A stretch of 64,000 nt of DNA, from the NCBI RefSeq assembly GCF_049310025.1, contig NZ_JBJYKD010000009.1, positions 47,090-111,089 of the forward strand, given 5' to 3'. This document shows, piece by piece, positions 26,237 to 35,681 of the stretch; positions within the stretch are counted from its first letter, which is position 1, and each line of letters begins with the position of its first letter. Below the pieces are notes generated by a model, which was not told the origin of the DNA, ran no database searches, and was given only the letters and a program-made list of their open reading frames with translations. Both the position numbers and the translations under genes were made by a program. The DNA is from JBJYKD01 sp049310025. Lineage in GTDB: Bacteria > Bacillota > Thermosediminibacteria > Thermosediminibacterales > Tepidanaerobacteraceae.

Positions 26237-28309
26237 TTAAAGTTTATATCCGCATTCTTTATTTGTACATATTATGGTTTCCCCATTTTTGGTATTTTTT
26301 ATAACCATCGGGCTTCCGCATTCCGGGCAGTGTCGGTCGCTTGGTTTGTCCCATGAAACGAACTTGCAGCCGGGGTAATTGCTGCAGCCGTAAAAAGTTC
26401 TTCCCCGTTTGGATTTTCTAACAACTATGGTACCGCCGCACAGGGGACATTTTACCCCCGCTTCCTCCACCAGGGGCTTTGTATTCCTGCACTCGGGGAA
26501 ACCCGGACATGCCAGAAATTTGCCGTATCTGCCCCGCTTTATAACCATGTTCCTTCCGCAAAACTCACATTTTTCATCTGTTACCTCATCTTCTATTTTT
26601 ACTTTCTCCATCTCTTCTTCTGCGATTTTCAACTGTTTTTCAAAGGGGCCGTAAAAAGACTCCAAAACCTTTTGCCAGTGTTCCTCGCCGGATTCTATCC
26701 TGTCCAGCTGGTCTTCCATTTCCGCGGTGAAATCTATGTCGACTATGTCGCTGAAAAATTCCTGCATGAGCTGGACCACAATCTCTCCCAGTTCGGTGGG
26801 TTTAAATTTCCCCTTTTCCTTCTCCACGTAGCCCCTCTTTTGTATAATATCTATTATGGGGGCGTAAGTGCTGGGCCGCCCTATGCCCTTCTCTTCTAAA
26901 GTTTTTACCAGCATGGCCTCCGTATAACGGGGTGGCGGCTGGGTGAAATGCTGCGCCGGTACCAGTTTTAAAAGCTTCAGCTCCTGGCCTTTTTCAAGAA
27001 CCGGCAAACTGTTTTCGTCGCTTTCCGTTTCTTCGTCTGTTCCTTCAATGTAAAGGGCCATATAACCGGGGAATTTGATAGTCGAACCGGTGGTTTTAAA
27101 AATATATTCCCCCGCCTTTATATCGACAGAGACGGTGTCATAGACGGCAGGAGCCATCTGACTGCTTATAAATCTCTCCCAGATGAGCTTATACAACTTG
27201 TACTGATCCCGGGTCAGCGAATCTTTAATATCTTCCGGCATCCTTAAAATCGAGGTGGGCCTTATGGCCTCATGGGCATCCTGGATATTTTTTTTTGATT
27301 TATGGATGATAGGGGTTTCGGGCAGAAAATCATCACCGAAATTTTTCTTTATATATTCTCTGGCTTCTTTTAACGCCTGTTCGGCTACTCTAGTGGAGTC
27401 TGTCCTTATATATGTTATCAGCCCGACGGAACCCTCTCCTTTTACCTCCAGACCTTCATAAAGCTGTTGGGCCAGCATCATGGTTTTTTTGGCCGTAAAG
27501 CCCAATTTTCTTGATGCTTCCTGCTGCAGGCTGCTGGTGGTAAAAGGGGGTGCAGGATTCCGCTTCCTTTCGCTTTTTTTAACTTCGATCACTGTAAAAA
27601 CTACTTTTTCAAGATCCGACAGAATCAGGTCCGCTTCCTGTTTTTTTCCAATTTCGATTTTCTTTTCACCTTTGGAATACAGCTTAGCCCTTACTTGAGA
27701 ACCAGATTTTTCATCAAATAAATCGGCTTCGACCGTCCAGTATTCTTTTGGAACAAACTCTCTGATTTCTTTTTCCCGATCGCAGATAATTCTTACGGCC
27801 ACTGATTGGACGCGGCCTGCACTTAACCCCCATTTAACTTTTTTCCATAATATTGGACTGATTTTGTATCCCACAAGCCGGTCCAGGATCCTTCTGGCCT
27901 GCTGGGCTTCTACAAGGTGTTTATTAATTTTTCGGGGGTGTTTAATTGATTCGATCACAGCGTTTTTTGTAATCTCGTGAAATTCCACGCGGCACGGCAG
28001 GTCTTCCGAAAGTCCCAGAAGATTTGCCAGATGCCAGGAAATCGCCTCACCTTCCCGATCGGGGTCTGTGGCCAGCAAAACACTGTCTGCTTTGGTAGCC
28101 TCTTTTTTGAGATTTTCAATCAGAGTGCCCTTGCCCCGAATGGTAATGTATTTGGGTATAAATCCTTCTTCGATGTTGATGCCCAACTGGCTCTTCGGCA
28201 GGTCCCTTACATGCCCCATGGACGCCTGCACCCTGAAATTTTTGCCCAGAAATTTGCTTATGGTTTTGGCTTTTGCCGGAGATTCTACTATAATTAGAGA
28301 TTTGGCCAT
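26237..28309 (-). CDS. topA: DNA topoisomerase I
   Basis: TopA relaxes negative supercoils. The 690-residue protein starts with the TOPRIM domain (LIIVESPAKAKTISKFLG, with ATDPDREGEAISWH near 80) and carries the catalytic Tyr in LITYIRTDSTR. It ends with three CxxC zinc-ribbon segments (from about residue 575) starting CEFCG, CPLCG and CPECG. It is the standard bacterial type IA enzyme. Confidence 0.98.
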   Translation of the reverse strand: MAKSLIIVESPAKAKTISKFLGKNFRVQASMGHVRDLPKSQLGINIEEGFIPKYITIRGKGTLIENLKKEATKADSVLLATDPDREGEAISWHLANLLGLSEDLPCRVEFHEITKNAVIESIKHPRKINKHLVEAQQARRILDRLVGYKISPILWKKVKWGLSAGRVQSVAVRIICDREKEIREFVPKEYWTVEADLFDEKSGSQVRAKLYSKGEKKIEIGKKQEADLILSDLEKVVFTVIEVKKSERKRNPAPPFTTSSLQQEASRKLGFTAKKTMMLAQQLYEGLEVKGEGSVGLITYIRTDSTRVAEQALKEAREYIKKNFGDDFLPETPIIHKSKKNIQDAHEAIRPTSILRMPEDIKDSLTRDQYKLYKLIWERFISSQMAPAVYDTVSVDIKAGEYIFKTTGSTIKFPGYMALYIEGTDEETESDENSLPVLEKGQELKLLKLVPAQHFTQPPPRYTEAMLVKTLEEKGIGRPSTYAPIIDIIQKRGYVEKEKGKFKPTELGEIVVQLMQEFFSDIVDIDFTAEMEDQLDRIESGEEHWQKVLESFYGPFEKQLKIAEEEMEKVKIEDEVTDEKCEFCGRNMVIKRGRYGKFLACPGFPECRNTKPLVEEAGVKCPLCGGTIVVRKSKRGRTFYGCSNYPGCKFVSWDKPSDRHCPECGSPMVIKNTKNGETIICTNKECGYKL

Positions 28310-28370
28310 TATAAAATCACCTTTATTTATATATATGTAATTATAATTCTATAAAGTCGCTTAAAAAAAG

Positions 28371-29459
28371 TCAAATTTTCATAACAAACCCTCCCGGAAG
28401 AGTGACAATAAGACCTTTGAGTTCCAGTCGGGTTAATATAGAGTTCAACTCATGGGATGTCTTTTGGGATTTTGCCAGAAGCTCTTCTACATGCGTTGGT
28501 TGAAAGTCTATAAGGCCGAGCACCGATTTTTCCCTGTCAGTGACATTTTGATCCTTCTTGATTTCGTCGGGTCTTGCATCGCCTTCTCCTGCTAAACACA
28601 ATTCTTCCAGGATATCTGTTACATTCTCCACCAGCTTTGCCCCCTGTTTTATCAGCTTATGAGTCCCCCGGCTGTATGGGCTGAAGATGCTGCCGGGCAC
28701 AGCAAACACCTCTCTGCCCTGTTCCAGCGAAAAATCTGCGGTTATAAGAGAGCCGCTTTTTTCTGCGGCCTCCACCACCACCGTGCCCAGTGAAAGCCCG
28801 CTAATTATCCGGTTTCTGGCCGGAAAATTGCCTGCCAATGGCCTCTGCCCGATGGGAAAGCTGCTTATTATACACCCGCAATTAATAATATTCCTCGCCA
28901 GCTGCATGTTCTCCGGCGGGTAAATGATATCCACACCGCAACCAAGCACTGCGGTGGTGGGCCCTCCGGCTTCCGCTGCTCCCTTATGGGCGTGAGAGTC
29001 GATTCCCCGGGCCATACCGCTAACCACATTTATTTCGAACAAAGCCAGCTCTCTGGCAAAGTTCTCAGCGACATTTCGCCCGTATGCTGTGGCCTTGCGG
29101 GTTCCCACGATGGCTACGGCATTATATTTTAAAGTAGAAATATCCCCTAAAACATATAACACGGGAGGCGGGTCGTAAATCTGTTTTAACAGTTCGGGGT
29201 AATCCTCATCCATTAGAGTTATAATTTTAGCTCCTATCTTTTTCGCCCTTGCGGCCTCCTGGTCCGGATTTATGTGAGCTCTATACTTTATTATTCTTTC
29301 TGAAAGCTTTTCACTGATTCCCGGGATCTCCATTAACTCTTCCCGGTCGGCTTTTAAAAACCGGGATAAATTCTCAAATCTTCCGGCTATATCCTGTATT
29401 CGCCTGGAGCCCAGCTGGGGTATCATGTTTAATGCCACCAGTAGTTGGCTGTCTACCAT
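28371..29459 (-). CDS. dprA: DNA processing protein DprA (Smf)
   Basis: DprA loads RecA onto incoming single strands during transformation. The 362-residue protein has an N-terminal helix-hairpin-helix region, a Rossmann-like DNA-binding core (GTRKATAYGR, VSGMARGIDSHAHKGA, VLGCGVDIIYPPEN) and a C-terminal winged-helix domain (THVEELLAKSQ). ATG with GGAGGAGA upstream is a clear start. comM, a gene also involved in transformation, is two genes away. Confidence 0.96.
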   Translation of the reverse strand: MVDSQLLVALNMIPQLGSRRIQDIAGRFENLSRFLKADREELMEIPGISEKLSERIIKYRAHINPDQEAARAKKIGAKIITLMDEDYPELLKQIYDPPPVLYVLGDISTLKYNAVAIVGTRKATAYGRNVAENFARELALFEINVVSGMARGIDSHAHKGAAEAGGPTTAVLGCGVDIIYPPENMQLARNIINCGCIISSFPIGQRPLAGNFPARNRIISGLSLGTVVVEAAEKSGSLITADFSLEQGREVFAVPGSIFSPYSRGTHKLIKQGAKLVENVTDILEELCLAGEGDARPDEIKKDQNVTDREKSVLGLIDFQPTHVEELLAKSQKTSHELNSILTRLELKGLIVTLPGGFVMKI

Positions 29460-29476
29460 GGTTCTCCTCCGGAAAT

Positions 29477-30007
29477 TTAATACTCAATACCTGGCTGGGC
29501 AGGGACCCCGGCTTTGTAGTGGTGCTTTATTTCCCGGACTTCACTTATCATGTCGGCCTTTTCCTGAATACTTTCAGAAGCATAGCGCCCCGTCAACACC
29601 AGGGTTACGTGCTCTGGTTTCATATCCATCAAATTCAGAACCTCCTGTTCCGGGACCAGGCCGAAATCCACCGCTACATTTATTTCATCAAGTATGACCA
29701 GATCATGCCTGCCTTCGGAAATGACCTTTTTGGCGAGTTCCAGGCCTTCATGGGCCAATTCAATATCTTTCGGACCCGGATTTCCCTTCTTGACAAAAGT
29801 TTCAAGGCCCTTTTGGACCAGCTCAAAGTCCGGCAGGTATTTTTTTATCGCCTGAACTTCACCGTAGTTTTGGCTTCCTTTCATGAATTGTATCATAAAG
29901 ACCTTTTCCCCATGGCCAATGGCCCTCAGAGCAAGCCCCAAAGATGCGGTGGTTTTTCCCTTTCCATTCCCGGTGTACACTAATATTAAACCCTTTTTAT
30001 CAAGCAT
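29477..30007 (-). CDS. cobO: Corrinoid adenosyltransferase (CobA/CobO/BtuR type)
   Basis: This enzyme adenosylates cob(I)alamin. The product (176 residues) has the P-loop GNGKGKTTASLGLALRA at its N-terminus and the family patterns MIQFMKGSQNYGEV and DLVILDEINVAVDFGLV. I chose ATG 30007 with AGGGGAG 7 bases upstream; a longer frame would add 23 residues unlike the family. No other cobalamin gene is nearby, so it may serve corrinoid salvage or B12-dependent enzymes. It lies between dprA and comM. Confidence 0.93.
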   Translation of the reverse strand: MLDKKGLILVYTGNGKGKTTASLGLALRAIGHGEKVFMIQFMKGSQNYGEVQAIKKYLPDFELVQKGLETFVKKGNPGPKDIELAHEGLELAKKVISEGRHDLVILDEINVAVDFGLVPEQEVLNLMDMKPEHVTLVLTGRYASESIQEKADMISEVREIKHHYKAGVPAQPGIEY

Positions 30008-30146
30008 ACCATCTCTCCCCTTCTTGAATAAGGCCACATGCCCTCTGTTACTTCTTAGTATTATTTTAAGTGGCAACCAAAACCGTCATACCAGCAGTAA
30101 TATAAAATCCCAATATAATATAAAAAAATAAAGTATATATATGAGT

Positions 30147-31679
30147 CTATAATCTTAAATTATTATAATACTTGTCTATATTCCTGTATCTCAACGCTTC
30201 CGCTATATGGTTTTCCCCGATGGCTTCGGCTCCATCAAGATCCGCTATGGTTCGTGCCACCTTCAAAATTCTATTGTAAGCCCTGGCGCTTAATTTTAAT
30301 CTGTGAAAGGCCTCTTTCATGAGCAGCTTTTCGGTCCTGCCCAGCCTGCAGTACCTGTTTATGAGGTTGGGAGTAAGCTGGGAATTATAATAAATGTTCT
30401 GGCCCTCGTATCTTTCCAGCTGAATGAGCCTTGCGGCTTCCACCCGCTTTTTTATGGCGGCGGAATCCTCAGTCGATGGTTCCTCAAAATCGGCAAATTT
30501 AACGGGAGCCACCTCCACCTGTAAATCTATCCTGTCCATAAGCGGCCCAGATATTCTCGAAAGGTATCTTTGAATTTGATAAGGTGCGCACGAGCACTCA
30601 TGGAAGGGATCTCCGAAAAAGCCGCACGGGCAAGGATTCATAGCCGCCACCAGCATGAACTTGGCGGGGTACGTGATGGCAGCGTTGAGCCTGGATATGG
30701 TTATTTTTCCGTCTTCCAGAGGCTGACGCAAAAGTTCCAGGATTTCCCGCGGAAACTCCGGAAGTTCGTCGAGAAAAAGCACCCCGTAATGGGCCAGGGT
30801 AACTTCCCCGGGCTTGGGAATGCGCCCTCCTCCTACCATACCAACCGCCGAAATGCTGTGGTGCGGAGCCCTGAAGGGCCTCTTTTCAATTAAAGACGAA
30901 TGGGTCGATAAAAGGCCCGCAATGCTGTATATCTTTGTGAGTTCCAGCGATTCTTCAAAAGTCATGGATGGAAGTATTGACGGTATACGCCTTGCCACCA
31001 TGGTCTTTCCCGAGCCCGGGGGACCGACCATAATCACATTGTGATGCCCGGCGGCAGCTATCTCCAGACACCTTTTTAAATTCCACTGGCCTTTAACTTC
31101 CGAAAAATCCCCTTCGTGCGGGAGAGTCTCCCCCTTTCCTGTGCGTGGTTCCACGCTTTTTATTTTTAGTTCGCCCCTCAAAAAACCTACGGCTTCCTCT
31201 AAAGTATTTATCCCTATTACATCTATTCCCTGGATCACCGCAGCTTCTTCGGCATTTTCCCGCGGGACCATGATGCCTTTTAATTTTTTTTCCTTGACCT
31301 CGATGGCCATAGGCAAAATTCCGCTAACAGGCCTTAATTTGCCATCGAGGGATAACTCGCCCACTGCCGCATATTGTTTTAAATGTTCCGCCGGCAGCTG
31401 TTCGGTGGCAGCCAGTATGCCGAGGGCTATGGGAAGGTCAAAATGAGGGCCTTCTTTTTTTATATCGGCCGGGGCCAGGTTCAGGGTAATCCTTTTAACG
31501 GGGAAATCAAAGTTCTGATTTTTAATGGCCGCTCTCACCCGCTCCCGCGATTCTTTTACGGCCATATCGGGCAGGCCTACAATATCGAAAGCGGGCAAAC
31601 CACTGGAGATATCTACCTCCACGTCCACCAGAAAACTTTCCAAACCGTATATGGCACAGCTTTTAACCTGCGCTAGCAC
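30147..31679 (-). CDS. comM: ComM/YifB-type Mg-chelatase-like AAA+ ATPase
   Basis: The 510-residue protein has an N-terminal Lon-protease-like (S16) fold with GLPAFDIVGLPD. A Mg-chelatase-type AAA+ domain follows, with Walker A MVGPPGSGKTMVARRIP and Walker B GVLFLDELPEF. A Cys-containing insert (MNPCPCGFFGDPFHECSCAP) and a C-terminal ATPase lid complete it. Family member ComM is a branch-migration helicase in natural transformation. It starts with GTG. Functional transfer to this organism is inferred. Confidence 0.93.
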   Translation of the reverse strand: MLAQVKSCAIYGLESFLVDVEVDISSGLPAFDIVGLPDMAVKESRERVRAAIKNQNFDFPVKRITLNLAPADIKKEGPHFDLPIALGILAATEQLPAEHLKQYAAVGELSLDGKLRPVSGILPMAIEVKEKKLKGIMVPRENAEEAAVIQGIDVIGINTLEEAVGFLRGELKIKSVEPRTGKGETLPHEGDFSEVKGQWNLKRCLEIAAAGHHNVIMVGPPGSGKTMVARRIPSILPSMTFEESLELTKIYSIAGLLSTHSSLIEKRPFRAPHHSISAVGMVGGGRIPKPGEVTLAHYGVLFLDELPEFPREILELLRQPLEDGKITISRLNAAITYPAKFMLVAAMNPCPCGFFGDPFHECSCAPYQIQRYLSRISGPLMDRIDLQVEVAPVKFADFEEPSTEDSAAIKKRVEAARLIQLERYEGQNIYYNSQLTPNLINRYCRLGRTEKLLMKEAFHRLKLSARAYNRILKVARTIADLDGAEAIGENHIAEALRYRNIDKYYNNLRL

Positions 31680-31697
31680 AAGCTTTTTCGACCCCCT

Positions 31698-32051
31698 TCA
31701 AAAGGCGTTCACTATGTGAGTGATTTCCGGTGTTTTTTCTCTATTTATCAATATGTCGATCACGTCAAATCTCAGATTTTTAAATGGATGTTTTGATTCA
31801 TTGAGATAAGCCAACGCTGTTTTTTTTATTTTCTGCTGCTTGTAATAATTTACGGCTTCCATACCCTTCCCGAAATTTTGAGTGCTTCTGGTCTTTACTT
31901 CCACAAAAACAATGGTACCTCCGTCCAGGGCTATTATATCCAATTCCCCAAAGCGGCAACGGTAATTTGTAGCAAGGATGCGGTAATTTAGCCTTTTTAA
32001 AAACTCGGTGGCAAGCTGTTCTCCCAGTGAACCAAGGATTTTGTTCCCCAT
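31698..32051 (-). CDS. yraN: YraN family (UPF0102) endonuclease-like protein
   Basis: The 117-residue protein has a PD-(D/E)xK nuclease-like core: GELDIIALDGGTIVFVEVKTR, with Asp, Glu and Lys in the right order near residues 38-56. It begins at ATG one base after the rnhB stop, matching the common rnhB-yraN pairing. Activity in this organism is unproven. Confidence 0.92.
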   Translation of the reverse strand: MGNKILGSLGEQLATEFLKRLNYRILATNYRCRFGELDIIALDGGTIVFVEVKTRSTQNFGKGMEAVNYYKQQKIKKTALAYLNESKHPFKNLRFDVIDILINREKTPEITHIVNAF

Positions 32052-32052
32052 T

Positions 32053-32691
32053 TCATATCTCCAACCCTTTTATCGAAAAGCTCTTGCGGTGAACGGGGCA
32101 GAAGCCGTATTCCCGTATGGATGCCACGTGCTCCTTCGTCCCGTATCCCTTATTGCGGCGGAATCCGTATTCCGGGTAAAGCCGGTCGTATTCCCTCATA
32201 ATTCTATCCCTCTCCACCTTTGCCACTATTGAAGCCGCAGCTATGCATGCGCACAGGCCGTCACCGTGTATTATCGCCTGCTGGGGAATTTTAATTCCCG
32301 GGATTTTTAGCGCGTCTACCAGAACGTAATCGGGCTTTATACTTAGCTTTTCCACAGCCCTTCTCATGGCAAGAAGTGTGGCATTTAATATATTGTAACT
32401 ATCTATGTATTTTTCATCCACCACGTCAAAGGCGTAGGCCAGAGCATATTTTTTTATTTCCCCGTAGACTCTTTCCCTTTTTTTCTCGCTCAAAAGTTTG
32501 GAGTCTTTTAAATCCATTATGAGGGTGTCCAGAGCCAGAATAACGGCCCCTGCTACCACCGGCCCCGCCAGCGGACCTCTGCCAGCTTCATCAACTCCGG
32601 CCACCAGCTTATACCCTTTGCTCTGCAGCTCTCTTTCGGCATCATATAGCTTTAGAATCCTTTGCCTCTCAAGCTCAGAAATATTTTCCAA
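32053..32691 (-). CDS. rnhB: Ribonuclease HII
   Basis: RNase HII removes ribonucleotides from DNA. The 212-residue protein has the catalytic VAGVDEAGRGPLAGPVV near residue 30, with further acidic residues at DSKLLSEKKR, YVLVDALKI and the C-terminal region. Translation seems to start at TTG with AGGAGGG about 10 bases upstream. It sits between rbgA and yraN. Confidence 0.97.
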   Translation of the reverse strand: MENISELERQRILKLYDAERELQSKGYKLVAGVDEAGRGPLAGPVVAGAVILALDTLIMDLKDSKLLSEKKRERVYGEIKKYALAYAFDVVDEKYIDSYNILNATLLAMRRAVEKLSIKPDYVLVDALKIPGIKIPQQAIIHGDGLCACIAAASIVAKVERDRIMREYDRLYPEYGFRRNKGYGTKEHVASIREYGFCPVHRKSFSIKGLEI

Positions 32692-32751
32692 ATAACGGAG
32701 TCCCTCCTATCCCTATATTTTAAGATAGTTCTATTTTTTGATTCGGCACTT

Positions 32752-33666
32752 TTATTCAAAATCCTGCTTTTTTACATCCGACGGCAAAAAATCCGCAGCC
32801 CAAGGTCCTTTCAGCCCGTGTAAGGTCGGCTCCTGCCAGAACTCCTGTTGGTCTGGAATTTCCAGAGAAATTTTCCCCAGTCGGCCCCGGCGAAATTCAC
32901 TTATTACCACCCTGGCGCTTCTATAAATATCCGGAAAGCCTCCGCTCAGCAAGAAGCCCCGGTTTTTGGCTATTTGTTCCAGTATTTCTCTGGGATTTTT
33001 GCCGGGGTCAACTTTATATCTGGATATTAGACCGTCGGGATGGCGGTTTGATAAAAAACCTATTAACAGCATTGAAAGTTCTTCGATGTTTAACAGCTCA
33101 TCCTTTATACATCCCAGTAGAGCAAGCTTAATCCCCGTAGATCTGCTCTCGATTTTCGGCCAGAGGATGCCGGGAGTATCCAGTAACTCCAGCTTTTTAT
33201 CGACCTTAAGCCACATCTTCCCCTTGGTCACACCGGGCATGTCTCCGGTTTTTGCGACTTTTCTTCCAACCATCTGGTTAATTATTGAAGATTTTCCGAC
33301 ATTGGGCACGCCGACCACCACGCACCTTGCCGCCCTCCTGAGGTTTTCTCCAGCCGCTTCTTTTATTAAATCAATGAGTCTGTGAAGCCCCCTCCTTCCC
33401 GGAGTATCGACTTCCACCGCATTAATGTTCATCTCTTTAAATTTTTTAACCCATAGTTTCGTTATATCCTGATCGGCAAGGTCAGCTTTGTTCAACGCCA
33501 CAATAATATTTTTCCTGCAACCGAGCAATTCTTCCAGGTCAGGTATATGGGTGCTTAAAGGGGCTCTTGCATCGGTTAGTTCCAAAACCACATCAACCAA
33601 AGGCAGGTGTTCCCTGATCATTCTCCTGGTTTTTGCCATGTGACCGGGATACCAGTGAATTTCCAC
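32752..33666 (-). CDS. rbgA: Ribosome biogenesis GTPase RbgA (YlqF)
   Basis: RbgA is a circularly permuted GTPase needed for late 50S assembly. In the 304 residues the G4 motif NKADL comes first (about residue 60). G1 VGVPNVGKSS (about 120) and G3 LDTPGILWP (about 170) follow, the permuted order that defines the family. A C-terminal helical domain binds rRNA. Translation starts at GTG. It neighbours rplS, as in Bacillus. Confidence 0.96.
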   Translation of the reverse strand: MEIHWYPGHMAKTRRMIREHLPLVDVVLELTDARAPLSTHIPDLEELLGCRKNIIVALNKADLADQDITKLWVKKFKEMNINAVEVDTPGRRGLHRLIDLIKEAAGENLRRAARCVVVGVPNVGKSSIINQMVGRKVAKTGDMPGVTKGKMWLKVDKKLELLDTPGILWPKIESRSTGIKLALLGCIKDELLNIEELSMLLIGFLSNRHPDGLISRYKVDPGKNPREILEQIAKNRGFLLSGGFPDIYRSARVVISEFRRGRLGKISLEIPDQQEFWQEPTLHGLKGPWAADFLPSDVKKQDFE

Positions 33667-33682
33667 ATTTACACCCCCCTTA

Positions 33683-33712
33683 AAAAAATTTAAGGGACTG
33701 CCATCAGTCCCT
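33683..33712 (-). terminator. Terminator overlapping the rplS stop codon
   Basis: AGGGACTG pairs with CAGTCCCT around a four-base loop (33693-33712), followed on the minus strand by TAAATTTTTTT. The stem includes the last codons of rplS, and ends the ribosomal/tRNA-modification operon before rbgA. Confidence 0.8.
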
Positions 33713-34045
33713 CTCCTTTATCCTGGCCGCTTTGCCTTTTAGTTCCCTCATATAATAAAGCTTTGCCCTGCGCACCCGCCCTTTCTTAACAACCTCAATT
33801 TTGTCTATGCGGGGAGAATGCAGGGGAAAAATGCGCTCTACCCCCACGCCGTAGGAAATCTTTCTGACTGTAAAGGTCTCCCTTAATCCACCGCCTCTTC
33901 TGGCGATGACAGTGCCTTCAAATACCTGAATTCTCTCCCGGCCGCCTTCAACAACTTTAGTGTAAACCTTCACCGTGTCTCCCGGCCTGAAATCCGGGAT
34001 GTCTTTTTTTATTTGTTCCTGTTCTATAGCGGTAAGTAAATCCAC
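33704..34045 (-). CDS. rplS: Large ribosomal subunit protein bL19
   Basis: bL19 lies at the subunit interface. The 113-residue product has FRPGDTVKVYTKVVEGGRER, FEGTVIARRGGGLRETFTVR and the C-terminal VRRAKLYYMRELKGKAARIK. I chose GTG 34045 with AAGGAGG 7 bases upstream; a TTG ten codons earlier would give an atypical N-terminus. trmD precedes it, as in most bacteria. Confidence 0.98.
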   Translation of the reverse strand: MDLLTAIEQEQIKKDIPDFRPGDTVKVYTKVVEGGRERIQVFEGTVIARRGGGLRETFTVRKISYGVGVERIFPLHSPRIDKIEVVKKGRVRRAKLYYMRELKGKAARIKERD

Positions 34046-34142
34046 TCTTTTCCCTCCTTCCAGTGTCGATAACAAAAGTTATTATAGCATAAAGGTTTTT
34101 TCTTGGCAATTAAAATCTGGTTTTTCAAAATCCGAGAAAAAA

Positions 34143-34874
34143 CTACGTCAAGATATCTTCAAGTAATTTTTTGTCCAGCTCAGTGAGATGGAGCTTTCGG
34201 AACAAATCGGGTCTTTTTTCATAGGTTCTCCTTAGGGCCTCCCTCCTCCGGAAAAGCTGTATTTCTTTATGATTGCCGGAAAGAAGTACTTCCGGCACTT
34301 TGAGGTTTCTGTAAACCGGAGGTCTTGTATACTGGGGGTATTCCAGCAGGCCTTCTGAAAAGGATTCGTTTTCCGGCGACTCTTCGCTGCCCAGTACGCC
34401 CGGCACAAATCTTATAGTGGCATCTATCACAGCCAGAGCTGGTATTTCCCCGCCGGTCAGAATGAAATCTCCCATGGAAATTTCATCGGTAACAATTGTT
34501 TTTACCCTTTCATCCACCCCTTCGTAGTGGCCACAAATTAAGATGAGGTGTTCCTGACCGGAATATTCTCTTGCAATTTGCTGATTGAACAGCTTTCCCT
34601 GCGGGGATAGCAATATTACGCGCTTTTTTTCCGCTTTTACGGCGCTTTCGACGAATTCTACGGCTTCAAATATGGGTTCGGGTTTCATCACCATCCCGCA
34701 CCCGCCGCCGTAAGGGTAGTCGTCAACCTTTCTATGCTTGTCCCGGGAAAAATCTCTTATGTTTACCAGTTCGATTTTTACCAGGCCTTTTTCCCGGGCT
34801 CTTTTTATTATGCTGACATTCAGGGGACCGGCAAAAAATTCGGGAAATAAAGTGAGGATATGGATAATTAGCAC
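34143..34874 (-). CDS. trmD: tRNA (guanine-N1)-methyltransferase TrmD
   Basis: TrmD makes m1G37 in tRNA. The 243-residue SPOUT enzyme has YPYGGGCGMVMKPEPIFEAVE and the knot motif LILICGHYEGVDERV, then EISMGDFILTGGEIPAL. It starts at GTG, overlapping the rimM stop by one base (TAGTG). Confidence 0.98.
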   Translation of the reverse strand: MLIIHILTLFPEFFAGPLNVSIIKRAREKGLVKIELVNIRDFSRDKHRKVDDYPYGGGCGMVMKPEPIFEAVEFVESAVKAEKKRVILLSPQGKLFNQQIAREYSGQEHLILICGHYEGVDERVKTIVTDEISMGDFILTGGEIPALAVIDATIRFVPGVLGSEESPENESFSEGLLEYPQYTRPPVYRNLKVPEVLLSGNHKEIQLFRRREALRRTYEKRPDLFRKLHLTELDKKLLEDILT

Positions 34875-35389
34875 TATATCATTCCCTCCATTAACCTTAC
34901 CGTCATTGTATTTTTCTCCAGATCCACCCCTGTTATCACTTCTTTTATCGCCGGAATGAGAATTTCCTTTTTTTCGTTGGTCTGCACCACATAGACGTCG
35001 TTTGCTCCGGTTTTGAGTACATTTGTAACGATCCCCAGGTGCTTTCCGTCTTCACTTAATACGTCCAAACCTATGATGTCGCCTATAAAATAATGATCTT
35101 CCGGCAATTTCACCGCATCTTTCCTGTGAATTTTAATATAATTACCCCGGACCCGCTCGGCCTCCTCCCTCGAATTTATTCCCCTTAATTTCAAGACCGC
35201 AAAAGCGTTTTTTAAAAACAGCACCGATTCAATGTCGAAGGGAAGCAATTCACCTCTATGCTCGACAAAAACCGATTTTAGATCATTGAATCTCCTTATA
35301 TTGTCCGTCAATGGTTCCACTTTGACCTGGCCCTTTACGCCCCAGGGAGACAAAATTTTACCCACAATTAAAAAATCCTTCAAAATCAT
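34874..35389 (-). CDS. rimM: Ribosome maturation factor RimM
   Basis: RimM binds uS19 and aids 30S maturation. The 171-residue protein has the N-terminal VGKILSPWGVKGQVKVEPLT and the PRC-barrel domain (YFIGDIIGLDVLSEDGKHLG). The start is uncertain: the ATG at 35389 touches the GGGGG site, while a TTG two codons on is better spaced. It follows an internal terminator. Confidence 0.96.
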   Translation of the reverse strand: MILKDFLIVGKILSPWGVKGQVKVEPLTDNIRRFNDLKSVFVEHRGELLPFDIESVLFLKNAFAVLKLRGINSREEAERVRGNYIKIHRKDAVKLPEDHYFIGDIIGLDVLSEDGKHLGIVTNVLKTGANDVYVVQTNEKKEILIPAIKEVITGVDLEKNTMTVRLMEGMI

Positions 35390-35395
35390 CCCCCT

Positions 35396-35422
35396 AAAAA
35401 AAGGGTTAGGTTTCCCTAACCC
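35396..35422 (-). terminator. Internal terminator between khpA and rimM
   Basis: GGGTTAGG, loop GAAA, CCTAACCC is followed on the minus strand by seven T. This is a strong intrinsic terminator shape with a GNRA loop. It divides the rpsP-side genes from rimM-trmD-rplS, so it probably reduces downstream transcription by partial readthrough. Confidence 0.8.
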
Positions 35423-35433
35423 CCGGACCTAAA

Positions 35434-35661
35434 TTATATAATTTCCACTACCACTCTTTTGCCTTCTTTAGCCGCCGCCGCTTTTACCACGGTGCGGATG
35501 GCTTTGGCGATTCTGCCCTGTTTTCCGATAACTTTCCCCATATCTTCGGGGTCAACTTTCAGTTCCAAAATAACGGACTGCTCGCCCTCAACCTGATTGA
35601 CGGAAACCTTTTCCGGATGATCCACCAGGGCTTTTGCAATGTATTCCACTAATTCGATCAC
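35434..35661 (-). CDS. khpA: KH-domain RNA-binding protein KhpA
   Basis: This is a single KH domain of about 75 residues with the GxxG loop in MGKVIGKQGRIAKAIRTVVK. KhpA binds RNA with KhpB/EloR in Firmicutes. I chose GTG 35661 (IELVEYIAKALVDHPEKV) because AAGGAGG lies 7 bases upstream; an ATG two codons earlier is almost on top of that site. It is placed between rpsP and rimM, as in Bacillus (ylqC). Confidence 0.94.
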   Translation of the reverse strand: MIELVEYIAKALVDHPEKVSVNQVEGEQSVILELKVDPEDMGKVIGKQGRIAKAIRTVVKAAAAKEGKRVVVEII

Positions 35662-35681
35662 AGTCATTCCTCCTTCGATTT

